Below are positions 44,219 to 54,904 of a stretch of 64,000 bases of DNA, in pieces. Source of the DNA: Effrenium voratum (lineage: Eukaryota; Sar; Dinophyceae; Suessiales; Symbiodiniaceae); assembly GCA_963377175.1 (NCBI GenBank), contig CAUJNA010000513.1, positions 1,102,338 to 1,166,337 on the forward strand. The letters are read 5' to 3'. Position 1 is the stretch's first letter; every line of letters begins with the position of its first letter. The position numbers were made by a program, and so were the translations under genes. A model generated the notes under the pieces. That model searched no databases. It was given only the letters and a program-made list of their open reading frames with translations, and was not told the DNA's origin.

Positions 44219-45180
44219 TGAAAACGGCCGCGTCGGGTCACGGGGGCGCCTTCGGTTTTTCTTCAAAAACTCGCCAGAGGGCACCACCCCCCCCCTTTTG
44301 TTGGGACTCCCCATTGAAAGCGCTCTTTGAGTCTTGGGGTGCCAAAGGCACAGACATTGCGGGGCGAACCCCGAAGACATGAAGTCGGAGTTGAGACTCC
44401 GAGTGCATTTGAACTCGGCGCTGGCCAGTTTGATATTTTTTGTTCGGATGCCAAAGACGCCCACAACTGCATTTTCACAGCCCCGAAAAGGAAGCGACCA
44501 TATTGAGTCAATTCCTTCAGGCGGATTTGTGTTTATTTAGTAACAAGGTCGTTCCAACCATGTTCGAGAAGATCAGAAAGACCAGCCCTGTCTTTCCAGG
44601 CCTCAACCAGAGCCTGGTCATAATGAGCTCACCTTTTTTTGTTTAATCAACATGCTGTGGGATCAACGAACCAGTCGCTGCGCCTGGCAGCCGGGCTCAG
44701 ACGCTCAGAAGCCCGATCTGAAGAGGAGCTGGCCGGGGTCATCGGGATGCGTGGTGCGAGGGCGTTGCTTTCCTAACCCTCCAAGCGGTACAGGGGTTCA
44801 AGGCATATCTTTACATGTTGCTGAGATGCGCTTGGTTGCTTGATGTTGCTTGCTTGGTTCTAAAAGGAAATGAGCAGCGCCACAACCGCGATTGATTCTA
44901 GTAGGTGGTTCTGCTTGGTTTACTTGGCGTTGTAGAGCCACGTTCGAGGAACCAAAAGTGTCAATGGGTGTCTTTGGCGCTGCTCAGATGGTTCCTGGTG
45001 GCTATCTCACGGCCATTCTTCACACGAATCTGGAAGGCATGCCAACGGACAGCCAACGGAAGGCAGCCCAAAGGAGAACGCTTCAGAGCGCCCGGTGTCC
45101 ATTCCCACGGAGGAATGATTTATAAATGTTCGGAGGTCCGCTGCCTCCAATAGAATATCATGATATACATAATCAAAGGA
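44219..45180. other. Host DNA after ARP10
   Basis: About 1 kb without a recognised gene or repeat. It should hold the 3' untranslated region. Confidence 0.4.
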
Positions 45181-45339
45181 AGTTTAGTTAGAAAACTTCC
45201 GCAATACGAAAAGTGTAGTTCGCAACGCACATGAACAACGCGAAGGGTGCCTCTGTTTTGCGCACGGGTTCGCCACAGGTTCGCCACGGGTTCGCCACGG
45301 GTTCGAAAAGTTCCCCACTGGAATGCTCGCGCAGACTGC

Positions 45340-45815
45340 TTCGGAGGTGCAAATCGCGTGGCAGGCGCAGCACTTTGGCAACCTGAGGTGCAGATTTCGT
45401 GGCAGGCGCAGCATTTTGTGTCCGTGCAGCGTCAAGTGCATTTTTTGTGGCAGGCGCATCACTTTCGCAAGGTCAGGTGATAGATAGATAGATGGATAGA
45501 TAGATCAAATGGGAACAGAGAGAGAGAGAGAGAGAGAGAGAAAACAAAAACAGAGACTGAGGTGTAAGTCGCGTGGCAGGCGCAGAACTTTAGCAGCCTG
45601 CGGTGCAAATCGCGTGGCAGGCACATCATTTTCCAGCCACGCAAGGTCAAGTACATATTTTGTGGCAGGCGCAGCACGTTCGCAAGATGATGTACAGATT
45701 TCGTGGCACTTTCGCAAGGTGAGGGGTAGATTGACAGATTTTAGGTCGAGTACAGATTTAGTGACGGGATCAGCATGCTGATTTCGTGGCGGGCGCAGCA
45801 CTTTTGCAAGGTCTG
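45340..45815 (-). repeat. Minisatellite related to the 196-bp satellite
   Basis: About eight diverged units around TTCGTGGCAGGCGCAGCACT on the plus strand, 35-45 bases apart. The same core occurs in reverse complement (CTGCGCCTGCCACGA) in the satellite at 51405-53065. Confidence 0.75.
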
Positions 45816-46021
45816 GTGATGGATTGATAGATAGATAGAGAAAAGGAAAGAAAGTAAAGAAAGAAAGAAAGAAAGAAAGCAACAAACAGAGAAATAAACA
45901 GAGGAAAGACAGAAAGAAAGAAAGAAAGAAAGAAGGAAGGAAGGAAGGAAGGAAGGAAAGAAAGAAAGAAAGAAAGAGAGATAAAGAAAGAAACAAAGAA
46001 ATACAAAAAGGAAGAAAGCAC

Positions 46022-46055
<34 letters not shown>

Positions 46056-46080
46056 CACAAAGAAACAGAGAGAGAGAGAG

Positions 46081-46115
<35 letters not shown>

Positions 46116-46335
46116 CAGAAAAAAAGGAATAGAGACAAGAAAGAAAAGAAAGAAAGAAAGAGCGAAAGAAAGAAGGACAGACAGAAAGAAAGAAAGAAGA
46201 AACAAAGACAGAAAGAAAGAAATAAAGACAGAAAGAGAGAGAGAAAGAGAGAAATAGAGAGAGAGAGAGAGCGAGAGAAAGAAAGAATGAAAAAAACCAA
46301 GCAAAAAAGAAAGAAAGAAAAATGACTAAAGAAAG
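45479..46335. repeat. GATA/GA/GAAA microsatellites
   Basis: GATAGATA at 45479-45505 and 45825-45840, a GA run at 45518-45540, and about 490 bases of GAAA/GAAG repeats from 45840. Long open frames rich in Leu/Ser/Phe here are artefacts of the repeat. Confidence 0.9.
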
Positions 46336-46596
46336 AGCGAAACCAAAAACAACAAGCCAAGCTCTTTCTATAGGCATTTATCTCGCTTTAGACTTCCGCC
46401 CACCGCCTCTGCTGGCTCTGCTGGTATGTACATCATTATAGAGCCTCCGGCTCACTCCGCCGACATTGGCCTCTCCCTTTTCTCCTTTTCTTTTTTCTTC
46501 GTTCCCTCCTCCTCTCTTTCCCTCTAGAGAGAGAGGCAGAGCGAGGGGGAGAGAAAGGAAGGCAAAAAGAGGGAGGGGGAGGGAGAGAAAGAAGCG

Positions 46597-46597
<1 letters not shown>

Positions 46598-46645
<48 letters not shown>
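46598..46645. repeat. CT dinucleotide run
   Basis: About 24 uninterrupted CT units. Confidence 0.9.
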
Positions 46646-46647
<2 letters not shown>

Positions 46648-48520
46648 GCATCGGCATCATTTCTCTCGGCAAGAAATGCAGACGCCCAGTTCGGCTTCGC
46701 CGGAGGATGACCCGGAGTGGGTGCAAGCAGGTGGTTGGCGAGAGCAGGCAGGCCTTTCTGGGCAACACGCTTGGGGCCTGGTGCTCCATTTCATCGCTGC
46801 GGACAAGAGAGCGGCGGACGAAAGCGAAGTTGAAGACGACTGCGCGGAAACGCCTGCCGCTTGTGCCTCAGCTTCCGCCCAAGCAACGTCGCTTCTCGAC
46901 TCGTTCTCTCGAGGTCCTTGCCGACAGTGAAAGTCACGGGTTGGACAAAGAGGCCCGGCCTCTTGCAACTTTTCTGGGAAAGGGGCGCAAGCTCAGGAGT
47001 TCAAGCAAGCCATGGAAGCGGCCGCCAACGAGCTGCCCATGTCAGAGAGACCTTTCGGAGCGGAGGCCGTTGGCTTTGACTTGCGCTGTTGCGTTTCTCA
47101 GCACTCAGGCGCGAGAGGCAGATGCTTGCTCCAGCAGTGCTCCGCACTCCCGTCGCCCCTGGGCACCCTCGAAAAAAGGGACCTGGGCTGTGGCACGGAG
47201 GGCGGACGAAAGCGCAACAAGGCGGCTGTGCCAGGTTTCAGGGGCTGCCTTGACCGCTTTCGCAAGCTGCTTAAAACACAAGGCCCACGGCACGTCGCCA
47301 GCGTCGCGTGGCAGACCGTGCGCGGAGAGCTCCATCGCCGCGGCCCTAGCTCGTCCCGTCTGTCCGCGCTCCCCGCACCCTGCCAGGGGTCATCGACTGG
47401 CGACCTTGCCGGGGACGTGGAGTTCGCCGGATTGGCGGAGATCTTGGCAGGGCGCTCAGCTTAAGTTTGAGCAAGCCTTGCGACCAACCGCCAGCGAGGC
47501 CCACAATCTGAACTGCGTCCCCGCTGCTTTGGAGCCGTTCCGCGAGGCCATTGTGGGCGCGTGGCACATGGCTGCTCAAGAAGTTCTCCACCTCCCGCAG
47601 GTGCAAGAAAATCGCCTAATCCTGTCTCAGCACGCCCAGGATGAAGACCCCGCAAAGAAAAAGCAGAGGCGCTTGGCGGCAAGCCGGCCGCAAAGGCGGC
47701 CGCAAAAAAGGACGCAGCAGAAGAGGCCAAGGCTGCGAAGGCCTTGAAGGCGAGCCCCTTGCGAAGTCAACTCGGGCCCCTTCCTCGAAATCCTGTTGGC
47801 AGGCAAGAAGAGCCAAGAAGCGGCAGGAAAGCAAGAAACACAAGGCCGGGCGCAAACGATGAAGCAGGAGGCGCTGAAAGGCAGCAAGGCAGGCTTCTTC
47901 GCCGCACTGACAGGAAGGCGCGGAGAAGCTGCAACAGCTCCACAACAAGGGGCTTAGTGCGGAGCCTCGTTTTGGGCGAGTTTGCGCAGGGGCCTTGGCT
48001 CGCGAGGATTACCGCGCTCGAAAGAAACTCCGCAGCCAGCGCAAAACACAGGCGCGCCCGAAGTGTCAGGAACAGACGCGCTCTGTCGCCTTGTCAGGCG
48101 TACCCAAGGTTTCGCAAACACAAAGTCACCAAGCAAACGAACCTGCGCAGGATGACGAGGAGTTTGCGGCAGCGCTGGCCCAGGCCAAGTTTCTGAGTCA
48201 GCAGGAGCAGGAGGACGAGTATAGGCGGGTTTTAGGTTGAGCCAAACTGTCTGGATGTGACAGGGATCCGGACGCTGGCTAGGTAGCTGGAGATGTTTGA
48301 TTTTGCAGTTCGAGATTTGCGATGCAGGAGGACCCCAGCATGTAGTTAGCCTAGAACCGGAACATCCATTTTAATCGGGGCATTAAGGGTGGGGAACAGC
48401 GCAAGGGCCTTCAAATTTAGGAGGTGGGGAGGGTCAGGGCCCTCCCCCACGCCTTGCGCCAAGCCCCTTAAGCCCTGAGGACGTCGCCGAGAAAGCCGGC
48501 GCAAAGCGGCCCAATGGACA
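46646..48520. other. GC-rich block, possible decayed coding region
   Basis: High GC and several overlapping open frames (for example 46707-47747), but none has a recognised domain and the plausible reading moves between frames. It is flanked by the similar sequences GCCTCCGGCTCACTCCGCCG (about 46442) and GCCTCCGGCTCAGGCCGCCG (about 48813), which may mark a repeat unit or insertion. No function is assigned. Confidence 0.35.
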
Positions 48521-48529
48521 CAATTTGAT

Positions 48530-48810
48530 AGGAAGTCGACAAGCTCCAGTCGGCTGCTAAAAACTGCAGAAATGTGATTGCCAAAGCGGATGACCGCCGA
48601 TCGACAAAAATTGCGTTTCTTAAAAGACAGTTTTATAGGACATCGACAAGTTCAAGTCGGCCGCCCAAACTTGCAAAATCTGACTGCAAAAGTCCGGATG
48701 ACCGCAGATCGACCAAAAAGCGCGATTCCGAATAAACAGTTTAATGGGGAATCAACAAGCTCGAGTCGACTGCCCCAAATCCGGATGACCGCAGATCGAA
48801 CAAAATTTTA
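48530..48810 (+). repeat. Three degenerate tandem repeats of about 95 bp
   Basis: Each unit has GACAAG(C/T)TC.AGTCG and GGATGACCGC.GATCGA. The copies are diverged. Confidence 0.7.
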
Positions 48811-48849
48811 ACGCCTCCGGCTCAGGCCGCCGACATTACAGGCCTGCTT

Positions 48850-50240
48850 TCTTATTTGCGTTCCTTTGGAATTGTCCCCTTGCCCCATTCCCCTCTAAGA
48901 TTTTTGCCCCCCTTTCCCTTTTTGAGATCCATTCCCCCTTTCCCCTGTAAGGCCCTTTCTCCCTCTGAGATTTTTCCCTTTTCCTCCCTAAGATGTTTTC
49001 CCCCCTCTCCCTGTTAAGATCCTTTCCCCCCTTTCCCCTTTTCCCCCCCTGAGATCTTTTCCATTTCCTCCCTGAGATCTTTCCCCCCTTTCCCTGAGAT
49101 CCTATCCCCCCTTCCCCCCTAAGGCCTTTCCCCCCGCTCCGCTGAGATCTTCTCCTTATTCCTCCCTAAGATCCTTTGCCCCCTTTCCCCTTTCCCCCCT
49201 TTTTTCCTAAGATCTTCTCCCTTTTCCTTCCTAAGATTTTCCCCACCCTTTCCCTGTTGGATCCTTCCCACCCTTTCCCCCCTAAGGCCTTTCCCCCCCT
49301 GAGAGCTTCTCCCTGCCCCTTCCTAAGATCTTCCCCCCCTTTCCCTGTTAGCCTTTTTTCCACCAGATCTTCTCCCTTTCCTCCCTAAGAACTTTTCCAC
49401 CCCTTTCCCTGTTGAGATCATTCCTCCCCTTTCCCCCCTAAGGCCTTTGCCCCCAGATCTTCTCCCTTTCCTCCCTAAGATCTTTCCCCCCCTTTCCCTG
49501 CTGAGATCTTTTCCTTATTCCCCCTTAAGGCCTTTCACCCCCTGAGATCTTCTCCCTGTTCCTCCCTAAGATGTTTTCCCCCTTTCCCTGTTGAGATCCT
49601 TTCCCCCCTTCCCCCCTAAGGCGTTTCCCCCCTTGAGATCTTCTCCTTTTCAAGGCCTTTTCAGATCTTCTCCCTTTTCCTCCCTAAGGTCCTTTGCCCC
49701 CTTTCCCTGTTGAGATCCTTTCCCCTTTTCCCCCTAAGGCCTTTCCCCCCCTGAGATCTTAACACCTTTTCCCCCCCTGAGATCTTCTCGCTGTTCGATC
49801 CTTTCCCCCTTTCCCCCCTAAGGCCTTTTCCCCCTGAGATCATCTCCCTTTTCCTCCCTAAAATGTTTTCCCCCCTTTCCGTGTTGAGATCCTTTCCCCC
49901 CTTTCCCGCCTAAGGCCTTGTCCCCCCTGAGATCTTCTCCCTTTTCCTCCCTAAGATCTTTTCCCACCTTTCTTTATTGAGGTCCTTTCCCCCTGAGGCC
50001 TCTCCCCACCCTGAGTTTCTTCCCCCTTTTCCTCCGTAAGATCTTTTCCCCCCTTTCCCGCTTAAGATCCATTCCCCCGTTTCCCCCCTAAGGCCTTTTC
50101 CCCCCAAGATCTTTCCCTAGAATCTTTTCCCCCCTTTCCGTGTTGAGATCCTTTCCCCCCATTGCCCCCTAGGGCCTTTTCCTCCCGAGAAAGATTCCCT
50201 TTTCCTCCCAAAGATCTTTCCCCCCCTTTCCCCCTACGGC
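48850..50240. repeat. Polypyrimidine satellite, 1.4 kb
   Basis: The plus strand is made almost entirely of C and T runs broken by GAGATCTTC, TAAGATCTT and TAAGGCCTTT. A loose higher-order unit of roughly 80-90 bases alternates GAGATC, AAGATC and AAGGCC. Such strand asymmetry can form triplex DNA. Confidence 0.85.
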
Positions 50241-50307
50241 AATTATGTCCAAGGTGTGACTCGTGCTTATTTGAGATCGGAAATTCTGAAGGTCTGAAGG
50301 AAAAGGC

Positions 50308-50525
50308 TAGGGCAATGGCTTCGGAAGGCTAGGGCAGTTGCTTCGGAACGCTAGGGCAGTTGCTTCGGAAGGCTAAGGCAGTTGCTTCGGAAGGCTAGGG
50401 CAGTTGCTTCGGAAGGCTAGGGCAGTTGCTTCGGAAGGCTAGGGCAGTTGCTTCGGAAGGCTAGGGCAGTTGCTTCGGAAGGCTAGGGCAGTTGCTTCGG
50501 AAGGCTAGGGCAGTTGCTTCAGAAG
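50308..50525 (+). repeat. 22-bp minisatellite
   Basis: About ten near-perfect copies of GGAAGGCTAGGGCAGTTGCT plus TC. Confidence 0.9.
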
Positions 50526-50559
50526 TCACAGGCATTGCTCAGCACGGGCTTCCAGAGAG

Positions 50560-51300
50560 CACTGATGGAAATGATGCCATTCAGAACAGAGGCAGAATGG
50601 CATATCCGGTTTTATCATATATTAAGCACGGAAGACTTCTATGACGAGGATGAAGAATTTAGCGATAATGAAAGCGCAGCTAGCTATTATTGAGATGAAT
50701 GTGTCAGTTCTTGATTATGCTATCGTCTTATATGTTGTAATTTTAGTTTAATTTTCCCGTATAAGCCGTGGGGGTGCTTTCCTACATAGGCCTTTCCCAT
50801 CCACATATTGCCATCCAATGTCACACAGATTATTTTCAAGATTTGAGTTAGCCCTTAGAATATTCCTTTTTCCATTATTTAACCACTTTTCGGGGAGTGA
50901 TATTTCGTTGAAAATAGGGTTGTAGCCATCTAAAGGCAAGGTGTCCTACTGTAGTATGGAGAAAAAGCTGTGTTCAAGATGTAGATACGAGAAAGGTGAA
51001 GATAGTTTCGTGTATGGACTCAAAAATTGCGATAAATGCATTGATCAAAAACGGGACTATCGGACACGAACTGTAGACAAGCGGAAAGAATACCGGAAAC
51101 AGTATCTTGAAGCAAATCGTGAGGAAATTAATCGGAAGCGTAGAGAGAAAACAGCGAATAATGGATATTTGTATTGTCATGTTTGTGAAAGAAGAGTGAA
51201 CCCAGACATCTGGGACTTCCATTTGGTTGGAGGTTGTCACCAAGATAATATACTCAAACACTTGAAAGCAGACTATTGATGGTGGTGACTTGGACTAAAA
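50560..51300. mobile_element. Possible third viral remnant (AT-rich island)
   Basis: An AT-rich patch between two GC-rich repeats. It contains one gene of the viral terminal-repeat zinc-finger family and no other recognised viral gene. No terminal repeats were seen. It may be a relic of another polinton-like virus. Confidence 0.4.
50956..51279 (+). CDS. Zinc-finger protein related to viral terminal-repeat gene
   Basis: About 107 residues from MEKKLCSRCRYEKGEDSF; an upstream ATG at 50941 adds five residues (MSYCS) but the family starts ME(G/R/K)K. It keeps the plan of the terminal gene: CSRC...CDKCIDQKR, a basic helix, then YCHVCERRVN...H...C. It is shorter than the 148-residue viral copy and clearly diverged. 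The frame is intact, so it could be functional or a young remnant. Confidence 0.6.
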   Translation: MEKKLCSRCRYEKGEDSFVYGLKNCDKCIDQKRDYRTRTVDKRKEYRKQYLEANREEINRKRREKTANNGYLYCHVCERRVNPDIWDFHLVGGCHQDNILKHLKADY

Positions 51301-51404
51301 AATAAAGGACCGGATAACCCCACATGCTATGTTTTTCCCAAGGATGTGAGTTCAAATGTCCACACACATGTACCGTGCGCCCCTTGTATGGATGCGATTA
51401 CAGA

Positions 51405-53065
51405 GCACCCAGATGCACAGAATGCTGCGCCTGCCACGACTTCGGCAACGGCATCGCCAAAGTGCTGCGCCTGCCACGATTTCGCAACGGCATCGCCAAA
51501 GTGCTGCGCCTGCCACGATTTCGCACGCCCCCCGCCGCGCGCGCGACAACATCCTGTCCCTCTAGACAGCTGCCGAATGCGACCCCTGCCACACAAACAC
51601 ACACCCAGATGCACAGAATGCTGCGCCTGCCACGACTTCGGCAACGGCCATCGCCAAAGTGCTGCGCCTGCCACGATTTCGCACGGCATCGCCAAAGTGC
51701 TGCGCCTGCCACGATTTCGGCATCGCCAGAAGTGCTGCCTGCGCCTGCCACGACTTCGGCAACGGCATCGCCAAAGTGCTGCGCCTGCCACGATTTCGCA
51801 ACGGCATCGCCAAAGTGCTGCGCCTGCCACGATTTCGCACGCCCCCCGCCGCGCGCGCGACAACATCCTGTCCCTCTAGACAGCTGCCGAATGCGACCCC
51901 TGCCACACAAACACACACCCAGATGCACAGAATGCTGCGCCTGCCACGACTTCGGCAACGGCATCGCCAAAGTGCTGCGCCTGCCACGATTTCGCAACGG
52001 CATCGCCAAAGTGCTGCGCCTGCCACGATTTCGCACGCCCCCCGCCGCGCGCGCGACAACATCCTGTCCCTCTAGACAGCTGCCGAATGCGACCCCTGCC
52101 ACACAAACACACACCCAGATGCACAGAATGCTGCGCCTGCCACGACTTCGGCAACGGCATCGCCAAAGTGCTGCGCCTGCCACGATTTCGCAACGGCATC
52201 GCCAAAGTGCTGCGCCTGCCACGATTTCGCACACCCCCCGCCGCGCGCGCGACAACATCCTGTCCCTCTAGACAGCTGCCGAATGCGACCCCTGCCACAC
52301 AAACACACACCCAGATGCACAGAATGCTGCGCCTGCCACGACTTCGGCAACGGCATCGCCAAAGTGCTGCGCCTGCCACGATTTCGCAACGGCATCGCCA
52401 AAGTGCTGCGCCTGCCACGATTTCGCACGCCCCCCGCCGCGCGCGCGACAACATCCTGTCCCTCTAGACAGCTGCCGAATGCGACCCCTGCCACACAAAC
52501 ACACACCCAGATGCACAGAATGCTGCGCCTGCCACGACTTCGGCAACGGCATCGCCAAAGTGCTGCGCCTGCCACGATTTCGCAACGGCATCGCCAAAGT
52601 GCTGCGCCTGCCACGATTTCGCACGCCCCCCGCCGCGCGCGCGACAACATCCTGTCCCTCTAGACAGCTGCCGAATGCGACCCCTGCCACACAAACACAC
52701 ACCCAGATGCACAGAATGCTGCGCCTGCCACGACTTCGGCAACGGCATCGCCAAAGTGCTGCGCCTGCCACGATTTCGCAACGGCATCGCCAAAGTGCTG
52801 CGCCTGCCACGATTTCGCACACCCCCCGCCGCGCGCGCGACAACATCCTGTCCCTCTAGACAGCTGCCGAATGCGACCTCTGCCACACAAACACACACCC
52901 AGATGCACAGAATGCTGCGCCTGCCACGACTTCGGCAACGGCATCGCCAAAGTGCTGCGCCTGCCACGATTTCGCAACGGCATCGCCAAATTGCTGCGCC
53001 TGCCACGATTTCGCACACCCCCCGCCGCGCGCGCGACAACATCCTGTCCCTCTAGACAGCTGCCG
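51405..53065 (+). repeat. 196-bp satellite array
   Basis: Seven to eight units; the boundary TGTCCCTCTAGACAGCTGCC recurs every 196 bases from 51874 to 53047, and the first unit is longer (about 314). Each unit holds three internal 39-base repeats around CTGCGCCTGCCACGA, plus CGCCGCGCGCGCGACAACATCC. Because 196 is not a multiple of three, every strand shows long false open frames. Confidence 0.95.
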
Positions 53066-53370
53066 TGAGTCAGCGAGTGTGAGTGAGTGAGTGAGCGAGT
53101 GAGTGAGTGAGTGAGTGAGTGAATGAGAGTGAGTGACTGAGAGTGAGTGTGAGTGAGTGAGTGTGAGTGAGCGTGAGTGAGTGAGTGTGAGTGAGCGTGA
53201 GTGAGTGAGTGTGAGTGAGTGTGAGTGAGTGAGTGTGAGTGAGTGTGAGTGAGTGAGTGTGAGTGAGTGTGAGTGACTGAGTGAGTGAGTGAGTGAGCGA
53301 GTGTGAGTGAGTGAGTGTGAGTTGAGTGAGTGTGAGTTGAGTGAGTGAGAGTGAGTGAGTGAGTGAGACG
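53066..53370 (+). repeat. GTGA microsatellite
   Basis: About 300 bases of GTGA/GTGTGA units directly between the satellite and element B. Confidence 0.9.
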
Positions 53371-53435
53371 GAGACGAGCGGGAGGAGGAGGAGGAGGAGA
53401 CGCGGCGCGCGGACGACGAGCGGAAAAAGTAAGAA

Positions 53436-53455
53436 CCCCACACAAAGATGTGGGG
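53436..53455. terminator. GC hairpin at the left edge of element B
   Basis: CCCCACA (53436-53442) pairs with TGTGGGG (53449-53455) around CAAAGA, followed on the plus strand by AATTATTATA. It lies about 35 bases past the stop of the minus-strand gene and at the composition boundary. Confidence 0.5.
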
Positions 53456-53490
53456 AATTATTATATAGTAGGTTATATAATAATTATATT

Positions 53491-54051
53491 TTATCTTTTC
53501 TTTCCTCTTGAACCAAATATACCTTTATTTAATGCATTATATTTTTCTTGCTTCCGTCTTATATATTCATTTTGCAATAATTGGTAATGCTGTGCTATAT
53601 TTTGTAGCGGGTTTGGAGGCGGTTGCGGTTGCGTTCTACTTGGGGGCGGGGTGTTCGCTATTATCTTATTTTGTTGCTGTTGTGGTTGTTGCATCTCTTC
53701 GCGTGGTTGTTGATTTTCTTCGTAATATTCTACCTTTTGGGGTTTTGCTATTGGAACTGCTTTTGGTTTAGGTTTCGATTTAACTGCTTTTTGTAATAAA
53801 CCTTGACAAGTTTTTTCGTGCTTACACCTACAACTTTTTAAAAGCATATTTTTACCGCGTTTTTCACAGGTTATATACGTGTCCTTCATGTGTTCTATTT
53901 TTGAATTGTTTTTCAATGGCGGAGCTGGTTTGGTTTGTGGTGGCGGTTGTTCAGGTAGAGGTTGTTGCGCTTCTTCTTCAATTGGTGGTAAGTCATTTAC
54001 TGGTTCGTCTGCTTCAATCGTATTATTAACATCAGGTTCAATATCAGTCAT
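53491..54051 (-). CDS. Acidic/Pro-rich zinc-finger protein (element B)
   Basis: 187 residues from MTDIEPDVNN. An earlier ATG at 54105 would add a hydrophobic, unlikely extension. The N-terminus is acidic then Pro/Gln-rich; CEKRGKNMLLKSCRCKHEKTC is the finger, with Arg in place of the second Cys of the usual pair; the C-terminus is Gln/Pro-rich and ends in a basic tail. It corresponds in plan to the 203-residue element A gene at 10150. Function unknown. Confidence 0.6.
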   Translation of the reverse strand: MTDIEPDVNNTIEADEPVNDLPPIEEEAQQPLPEQPPPQTKPAPPLKNNSKIEHMKDTYITCEKRGKNMLLKSCRCKHEKTCQGLLQKAVKSKPKPKAVPIAKPQKVEYYEENQQPREEMQQPQQQQNKIIANTPPPSRTQPQPPPNPLQNIAQHYQLLQNEYIRRKQEKYNALNKGIFGSRGKKR

Positions 54052-54122
54052 ATATATATATATAGTATTATACAAAAATTCTATATATTTTCTACCGTGG
54101 AACATTTAGAGAAAACTTGGAG

Positions 54123-54153
54123 AAATGATAATATTCATATTTTATATTATCAT
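54123..54153. terminator. Hairpin after GIY-YIG gene
   Basis: AATGATAATAT pairs with ATATTATCATT around an AT loop, just past the stop of the minus-strand gene at 54155. Confidence 0.55.
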
Positions 54154-54154
54154 T

Positions 54155-54838
54155 TTAATTGGTCTCTTCTAAGGATTTTATATCTTGTAAGTGCTTAAGT
54201 GTTTTTTCGTGTCTGTATTTGCTTTTCAAACAAGAGACTGAACCGCATTCGCAGGTATATTTCTTATTTATGTCATCCTTTTTATATTGATATTGCTCTC
54301 GCCGTTTTTCATTTAATTCATCCTTTTTCAACGCGTATTCTGCGCGAGATTTCTCCCGTATGGTTTCTTTGTTTCTTTCATATTTATCCTTTTGTTTATT
54401 TGCTACAGTTTCCTTATTTGTTTCACACCATTCCTTCTTATATTGACGATAATGCTCCTTGTTATTTTCATTATAAATTTTCATTTTTTGTACTAGATAT
54501 TCTTTATTATCGTGATAATATTCCTTATAAGTTCTTCCTGAAATTGTTTTATTAACACATTCGTTTTCTCTTTGATGATGTCCTTCCCTCGCATGTAATT
54601 CTTCCTTACTACTGCATGGATACAGCTCCAAAAGTTCTATTTTACATCCGTCTAGTCCGAACTCATCAAACAATAGACAAGCTGTTGAAAACTTTGTTCT
54701 ATCTTTTTCAAGCCTGTTATAGGCAGTTCTATGTCCTTGCATTCTTTTGCTTAATGGTTGCACAGTTGAACCGATATAACATTTGGTATAATTATTATCC
54801 TAAATTTTATAGATTTTACCTTCTGAATAATCAGGCAT
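54155..54838 (-). pseudogene. GIY-YIG endonuclease-like gene with in-frame stop
   Basis: From ATG at 54838 the frame reads MPDYSEGKIYKI, meets TAG (54800-54802), and continues in the same frame DNNYTKCYIGSTVQPLSKRM. KIYKI..DNNYTKCYIGST is the GIY-YIG signature, and the arginine and the later glutamate-type residues follow. The remaining 200 residues are a long charged helix with repeated KEYYHDNKEY/RREQYQYKK patterns and a C-terminal finger (CECGSVSCLKSKYRHEKTLKH) like that of the terminal gene. It would be a homing-type nuclease. The stop makes it a pseudogene unless read through. Confidence 0.65.
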
Positions 54839-54904
54839 TACATCAATAATTAGATATGTAAATTTACTTTTAAATACTTTTTCAAGTCGTGAAAAATGAC
54901 ACAC

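Noticed and set aside
45505..46377. Long Leu/Phe/Ser frames that look like membrane proteins
   Set aside because: They are translations of GAAA/GAAG microsatellites.
46707..47747. A 346-residue frame in the GC-rich block as a real gene
   Set aside because: No domain recognised, high GC makes chance frames common, and competing frames are equally long.
49166..50107. Gly/Lys-rich frames in the polypyrimidine block
   Set aside because: They are direct translations of purine-only repeats.
50308..50525. Regular 22-bp repeats suggesting a CRISPR array
   Set aside because: Units are directly tandem without unique spacers, in eukaryotic DNA and with no cas genes.
51327..53445. Many long open frames (126-286 residues) in the 196-bp satellite
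   Set aside because: They repeat with the satellite on both strands. 196 is not a multiple of three, so no single frame is kept.
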